This document shows positions 62,001 through 64,000 of a DNA stretch of 64,000 nt, piece by piece (within the stretch, counting starts at the first letter, position 1; the number at the start of each line of letters is the position of its first letter). Position numbers and translations under genes: made by a program. Source of the DNA: Bombus terrestris. Its lineage: Eukaryota > Arthropoda > Insecta > Hymenoptera > Apidae. The stretch is from NCBI RefSeq assembly GCF_910591885.1, contig NC_063271.1, positions 5,511,001-5,575,000 of the forward strand, read 5' to 3'. The notes under the pieces were generated by a model that was given only the letters and a program-made list of their open reading frames with translations, searched no databases and was not told where the DNA came from.

Positions 62001-63674
62001 TGGCCGCTTTGCGTCCGATTGGTTGAGGCCACTGATCTTCCCTGGTGAACAGCCATTCAGCTGTACGGACGCTTTCGTTGTGTGGTACAACGCGGGTCGT
62101 TTGAAATTGTCTCAACGTTTCATCGGTTTCGTAAATCGTCGAAGCGAGTTATAAGTTTCCTTCTTTTGATAGGAAACTCGCGTTCTGTTTCGATATATAC
62201 GACAACGACGTTATAAAATTTGGATTTTAGGAGAAAATTTTTAAAAGAAAAAGATGTAATTTCGTGGAATTTGCGTTTTCTGTCCTTGAAATGATTTAAA
62301 TTATTTATGTTTCCTTTTTATCTCGATACTTTCTCTTTATAAACAATATTACAACAAATAGGTATAAATTACTATTAGAAAGCTATCGATGATTTTGAAA
62401 CAAAAAGTTAGCGTAAAAATATTCTTTTACGCTAACCATTGTATTCTAAAATGCGTTGACAAGAAAGGGAACGATTACCTTGAACACAATTGCTATTTGT
62501 TTATCTATTTAAAAGCATGCGTATAATGGAATTTAGAAGGTTCTTTTAACACTTAGTTTCTGTATACGCGTTATTCATCGTTTTCCACGTTACGTAACAT
62601 ATAAATACATTTAGCAAGCAAAACAAAGGTAATGGACTTTGCTAATGTATATAAACCATTGCAAGAATGATATATGGGTGTTCCATGGAGAAAATTGTAC
62701 CAACAGGTTTGGTCGGATCTAGCTCGTTAAAGCAAACCGTGACTATGAAATGGTAACTTTGCTAACCGTTGGCTCGTTCGATTAATTATGATTAATCATT
62801 TGCACCAATTCATTTGATACAATAAGAACGAACGTATCTTGTTTCGTCGGAGTAGGATAGATCCGCCTTGAGAAACTGTATATCACGATGACGTCAGTTT
62901 AATAGACCGGTACAGAAATTACAAAATACGAACAATTCAAAGCGAACAGTAGCAGGTAGTTAATATACGTCAAGCTTGCTTTATCGCTACGATAATCGAT
63001 CTAATATGTACTCACATTTGTCGACAGCTGGCTAGTCAACGAGTGAACCTTCTCTTGAGCGTCCACGAGTTCTCGTCGTAATTTTCTCAGCTCGTGTGCC
63101 TGTTTCTCCTCGGCTGAACTATATAGGCTGCTCGCTGTCGATACCAAAGATACAGAAGAACCATGGACTGAAGGCAAAAGAAGAGAAAGTTTTCCTTTTT
63201 CCATTTAGTTTTGACAAAAGGTTGGAAATGAAAAGCGACATCGCAGGTAGCTTGTGCGTATCTCTATGTCAAAAATGCACGCTATCGTGTTACGCGTTTC
63301 TGTGACGTTCCTCCGAGTTTACTTTGGTGTTAATTCCTTGATAAGTTATATAACAGAACATGCCGTATCTTCGACGGTTGGTAAAAATGATGTTTAAAAA
63401 AATAACGATAACTTTAAACGGAAACTTACTATCGTCGTCCTTATGCACGTGTTGGTAAAGATTAGGCGGTTGCCGAGAAGTGTGCGTAGGCGTTGGAGAC
63501 GTCGGTTGAGACCAGTGTTGTCCCGTACACCCGGTAGATCCTACAGGAACGCTGTAATATGGTTCAACGCCTACGCCCATTCCTATTCCGACTCCGACTT
63601 CCTCGCCAACGGAAGACGAAGCTCCACTTCCTCTAGCTAACATTGACGGATACATTTTTTCGCTTTTCGTGGAT
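20008..63674 (-). CDS. sick: Neuron navigator homologue sickie, 3' part (5' exons beyond the window)
   Basis: Nine minus-strand constitutive exons are visible: 63430-63674, 63016-63167, 24805-24888, 22343-22984, 21723-22258, 21079-21609, 20776-20978, 20325-20692 and 20008-20166, with all phases consistent. The order is: a low-complexity Gly/Pro/Ser segment; a coiled coil (SSAEEKQAHELRKLRREL) continued by AHVVSAFEQSLSNMTQRL and DSELQELRETIERLRKQ; a Ser/Arg-rich linker; another coiled coil (NEMLNLKQNNERLQRLV); and the NAV-type AAA ATPase with Walker A GPSGTGKS and a Walker-B-like VIILENL. The C-terminus is LNMLMRLQEAANYSS plus a Ser-rich tail. Neuron navigators bind microtubules and actin in axon growth; Drosophila sickie affects actin and cofilin signalling and innate immunity. 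Exons 63016 and 24888 are separated by a 38.1-kb intron with further candidate exons. Walker B has Glu where vertebrate NAVs have Asp. Confidence 0.9.
23665..24447 (-). CDS. Unidentified 260-aa frame in a sickie intron: alternative 3' terminal exon or nested gene
   Basis: The frame starts MHANRNLDQTINRSQFPKSP and ends CHSREPCPFHGSDFYGK. It lies inside the intron between the 24805 donor and the 22984 acceptor, on sickie's strand. It is preceded by a plausible acceptor (TTTCAAATTGTTAAG) in phase 0, matching the phase-0 donor at 24805. Splicing there would truncate sickie before the AAA domain and add 260 basic, Ser/Lys/Arg-rich residues. The stop codon lies inside AATAAA on the minus strand (23664-23669), as expected for a terminal exon with a very short 3' UTR. 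The alternative is an independent intronless gene starting at the same ATG. No known domain is recognised; the CACCHSREPCPFH cluster might bind metal. Confidence 0.55.
   Translation of the reverse strand: MHANRNLDQTINRSQFPKSPPNQRLNRPGDLKIMQLLSAYPDNKIKLLNGLTMIPIPAEDAKALGLRVPDSDSFKSNSTSFKGPARLSSPKSSRKRSNDDSKLKKDVKRHRNMDVKTSKKLPDLKQEQKAQRTATLETLSILHAKLERGLKNISNRTKARPKFHPDTPRDSDTPANSSPTTIRTSGRKSTIGGKLRKKSSTSQGNKPDKLRKESSSKSTKQLFSMAESWSSDSVVSHSDNCACCHSREPCPFHGSDFYGK
27990..28032 (+). repeat. Dispersed repeat, copy 1
   Basis: Core GAAATATTATATTGTATCTG followed by GCACTTCTCCTGACAAT. It aligns with 53157-53202 with several substitutions. The family is unknown, probably an old transposon fragment. 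Confidence 0.45.
29141..29480 (+). repeat. Diverged tandem duplication, period about 192 bp
   Basis: Unit A (about 29141-29285) and unit B (about 29334-29478) share ordered blocks: TTTTACTTCA, GAGATTTCTT, TCATTTG, then ATAATT, TCCAT, a GATT-GC-T block and ATCGTAGAG. Offsets are 193 at the left and 191 at the right, so the copies arose by one local duplication and later drifted. Confidence 0.6.
32771..32790 (+). repeat. (AAAT)n microsatellite
   Basis: Five uninterrupted AAAT units in the large sickie intron. Confidence 0.85.
34269..34284 (+). repeat. Target-site duplication of the jockey insertion (left copy)
   Basis: Sixteen bases identical to 34697-34712 on the other side of the insertion. 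Confidence 0.92.
34285..34696 (+). mobile_element. 5'-truncated jockey-type non-LTR retrotransposon with poly(A)
   Basis: The insertion is about 412 bp, flanked by a perfect 16-bp duplication (ATTTAGTAGTACTTCC at 34269-34284 and 34697-34712) and ending in an A-rich tail (34681-34696). It encodes only the C-terminal end of a reverse transcriptase polyprotein. Truncation, tail and long target duplication are the hallmarks of target-primed reverse transcription. Confidence 0.92.
34287..34583 (+). pseudogene. C-terminal fragment of jockey-like reverse transcriptase protein
   Basis: Ninety-eight open codons end in TAG. Motifs include IWTYGIQLWGTASNSNIEIL, the hallmark sequence following the RT domain in jockey elements, then TLRFLIDTLWYVTDETI, STVKEEISKFSDRYNIR and LKRHYPLDL. 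The RT catalytic domain is absent because the element is 5'-truncated. No internal stop has accumulated. Confidence 0.9.
35065..35078. promoter_or_regulatory. Everted nuclear-receptor half-sites TGACCC-GT-GGGTCA
   Basis: A perfect 6+6 arrangement of RGGTCA-type half-sites with a 2-bp spacer, 20 bp right of a CACGTG E-box near 35046. Only the sequence match supports it. Confidence 0.25.
35954..36052 (-). CDS. sick: Candidate 99-nt cassette exon of sickie
   Basis: On the minus strand an acceptor (TATTATGTAG) and a donor (GAGAGGAAA|GTAAGT) bound 99 nt that are open in phase 0 for 33 codons. They start DPFNSVALALNHAWIHEQ and end KLLGVYERK, an amphipathic helical composition. Both neighbouring sickie junctions (63016 donor, 24888 acceptor) are also phase 0, so it could be skipped or included without frame change. 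It is equally the natural partner of the 39075 donor. It is the only short exon-like unit I found in the intron with good signals at both ends. Confidence 0.62.
39075..41348 (-). CDS. Candidate alternative 5' coding exon of sickie (758 codons), or nested gene
   Basis: An open frame of 780 codons (39006-41348) lies in the large sickie intron on the same strand. It starts MDLNVCSRRVHDGYATIRSR. At residue 758 the codon CAG is followed by GTAACG, a usable donor in phase 0 (RSCPSLQ|). The next minus-strand exon candidate, 35954-36052, has a phase-0 acceptor. The product would be a Ser/Arg/Asp-rich, largely disordered basic protein with a short helical, possibly coiled-coil stretch (YIEDINKNIAEIDKSYEELK) and a Trp-containing end (IPWWELATRKYRHR). 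Spliced onward it would replace the sickie N-terminus; unspliced it stops 22 codons later as a 780-aa single-exon protein. Length, the absence of stops and the codon pattern make chance very unlikely. I do not recognise a known domain. Confidence 0.7.
48303..48545 (+). repeat. Diverged tandem duplication, period 124 bp, with mirrored 12-mer
   Basis: Unit A (48303 to ~48425) and unit B (48427 to ~48545) share GATA-CGACAAATTA, AGG-TTGCTATAATAAAT and a TAATGTATAT block in the same order. The 12-mer ATTACGCATAAT in A (48314-48325) appears as its exact reverse complement in B (48438-48449). Confidence 0.6.
49790..50200. promoter_or_regulatory. GC/CpG-rich island in the sickie intron (candidate enhancer or alternative 5' exon)
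   Basis: This ~400-bp block is distinctly less AT-rich than its surroundings. The minus strand has an open stretch with an Asn/Ser-rich run (NGSGNNKCDNNNDNSSSPVV) that meets a good donor (GTTG|GTGAGT, near 50063). That donor is phase 1 and no compatible acceptor was found, so a coding role is unproven. Confidence 0.3.
53157..53202 (+). repeat. Dispersed repeat, copy 2
   Basis: Contains AAAATATTACATCATATCCG, then CACATTTTTTTCTGACAATG, matching copy 1 at 27990-28032 in the same orientation. Similarity extends some 25 bp to the left. Confidence 0.45.
53339..53372 (+). repeat. (ATAA)n plus poly(A) tract
   Basis: Repeated ATAA units run into about 14 A residues. It could be a retroposon tail or simple slippage; no target duplication was found. 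Confidence 0.6.
59267..59580. mobile_element. hAT-type MITE with 8-bp target duplication
   Basis: The left end is CAGCGATTTTCAACC; the right end, reverse complemented, is CAGCGATCTTCGATTC, matching 11 of the first 13 bases. Subterminal TGTGGCGCA/TGTGGCACA motifs are inverted in the two halves. The flanks are GCCTAAAT (59259-59266) and CCCTAAAT (59581-59588), an 8-bp duplication with one change, diagnostic of hAT insertions. There is no coding capacity. Confidence 0.78.
59740..60050. promoter_or_regulatory. CpG-rich island, candidate alternative promoter
   Basis: A GC-rich, CpG-dense block with a TATA-like CTATAAATGG (59753-59762, plus strand). A donor-like AATAAG|GTAGG lies near 59956. Direction and function cannot be fixed from sequence. 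Confidence 0.25.
63016..63674 (-). CDS. sick: sickie exons: Gly/Ser-rich segment and first coiled coil
   Basis: Exon 63430-63674 encodes STKSEKMYPSMLARGSG, a Gly/Val run, then Tyr/Pro/Ser/Thr-rich sequence ending KDDD. It enters in phase 2 and leaves in phase 1. Exon 63016-63167 begins IHGSSVSLVSTASS and runs into the coiled coil ending LTSQLSTN at a phase-0 donor (AAT|GTGAGT). This is the segment that in navigators precedes AHVVAAFEQS, which here is found 38 kb away at 24888. Upstream exons are outside the window. Confidence 0.85.
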
Positions 63675-64000
63675 CTGCGAAAACAGAGGTTTAAACATCT
63701 GAATAGTTGGTAGAAAGAAACGTCGCGGTATTATATCGTAAATGCCTCCGAAGATAGGCAAAAAGTTCTTTCAATCGATTCTATTATATTATTAAGTATT
63801 TCTATACTCGAAATTATTACTACGATACCGTAGTAGTTGATACGATGAAACGATATTCGATATATAATAATTGTCACGATTGTTTAACGAACTGTTTGCA
63901 TCTTTGGAGAATAAAAAGCGCGCAACGTGCATCGATAAACGTCTAATATCGATGTTGAAAGAAGAGAAGACGTTCAAATAATTTACAAAATCTCGTTCAC

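Larger units (their letters stand above)
24889..63015 (-). other. Giant (38.1 kb) sickie intron
   Basis: The intron runs between the exons ending LTSQLSTN and beginning AHVVSAFE. It contains the two candidate exons (35954-36052 and 39075-41348), the transposon remnants and repeats listed separately, and otherwise AT-rich, CpG-rich DNA. The stretches 25.0-27.9, 29.5-34.1, 36.1-38.9, 41.4-48.3, 50.4-53.1, 54.2-59.2 and 60.1-63.0 kb show no gene I can support; short open frames there have no exon signals or recognisable protein character. Long first-half introns of neuronal genes commonly hold enhancers and alternative promoters. Confidence 0.75.

Noticed and set aside
1..64000. tRNA, rRNA, CRISPR or prokaryotic operon features
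   Set aside because: No T-loop/B-box consensus, rRNA core or regular repeat-spacer array was seen; the window is eukaryotic nuclear DNA.

Overview
This is nuclear DNA of an insect, most likely a bee (Hymenoptera). It is AT-rich but unusually rich in CpG, its genes are cut by short GT..AG introns, and its proteins are clearly metazoan. All gene models below were assembled by hand from reading frames, splice signals and family similarity. In every complete model the exon lengths sum to a multiple of three. No transcript or database evidence was available. The left third (1-18 kb) is gene-dense. It holds, in order: the C-terminal exons of the checkpoint kinase Chk2/loki (+), a succinate dehydrogenase iron-sulfur subunit (-), the trifunctional purine-synthesis gene Gart (+, 16 coding exons, 1008 aa), a DNAJC28-type J-domain/DUF1992 gene (-), a mariner transposon with perfect 25-bp terminal repeats (10683-11925), the splicing factor Prp38B (+, 389 aa with an RS tail), and a Fam20B-type glycosaminoglycan xylosylkinase (+, 465 aa). 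The right two thirds (20-64 kb) belong to one minus-strand gene, the insect neuron navigator sickie. Its 3' exons, including the AAA ATPase domain, lie at 20008-24888. Two further exons lie at 63016-63674, and the gene continues beyond the window's right edge. The 38-kb intron between them is not empty. It contains a 2.3-kb open reading frame that starts with Met and ends at a phase-0 splice donor (39075), and a 99-nt phase-0 exon (35954-36052). Joined in frame to the 3' exons they would give an alternative-promoter sickie isoform of about 1631 aa. A separate 260-aa open frame (23665-24447) sits in the next intron and could be an alternative 3' terminal exon or a nested gene. The rest of the large intron carries a 5'-truncated jockey-type retrotransposon with a perfect 16-bp target duplication, inserted into an older Tc1-like remnant. 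It also holds a 314-bp hAT-type MITE with an 8-bp target duplication, two diverged local tandem duplications, one dispersed repeat pair, and GC/CpG-rich islands that may be regulatory. How the genes relate: Gart catalyses steps 2, 3 and 5 of de novo purine synthesis; SdhB works in respiratory complex II; Prp38B in the spliceosome; Fam20B in Golgi proteoglycan assembly; loki in DNA-damage signalling; sickie in cytoskeletal and axonal control. Most are unrelated housekeeping neighbours. The Gart-DNAJC28 adjacency, however, matches what I recall of the human genome and may be an old linkage.
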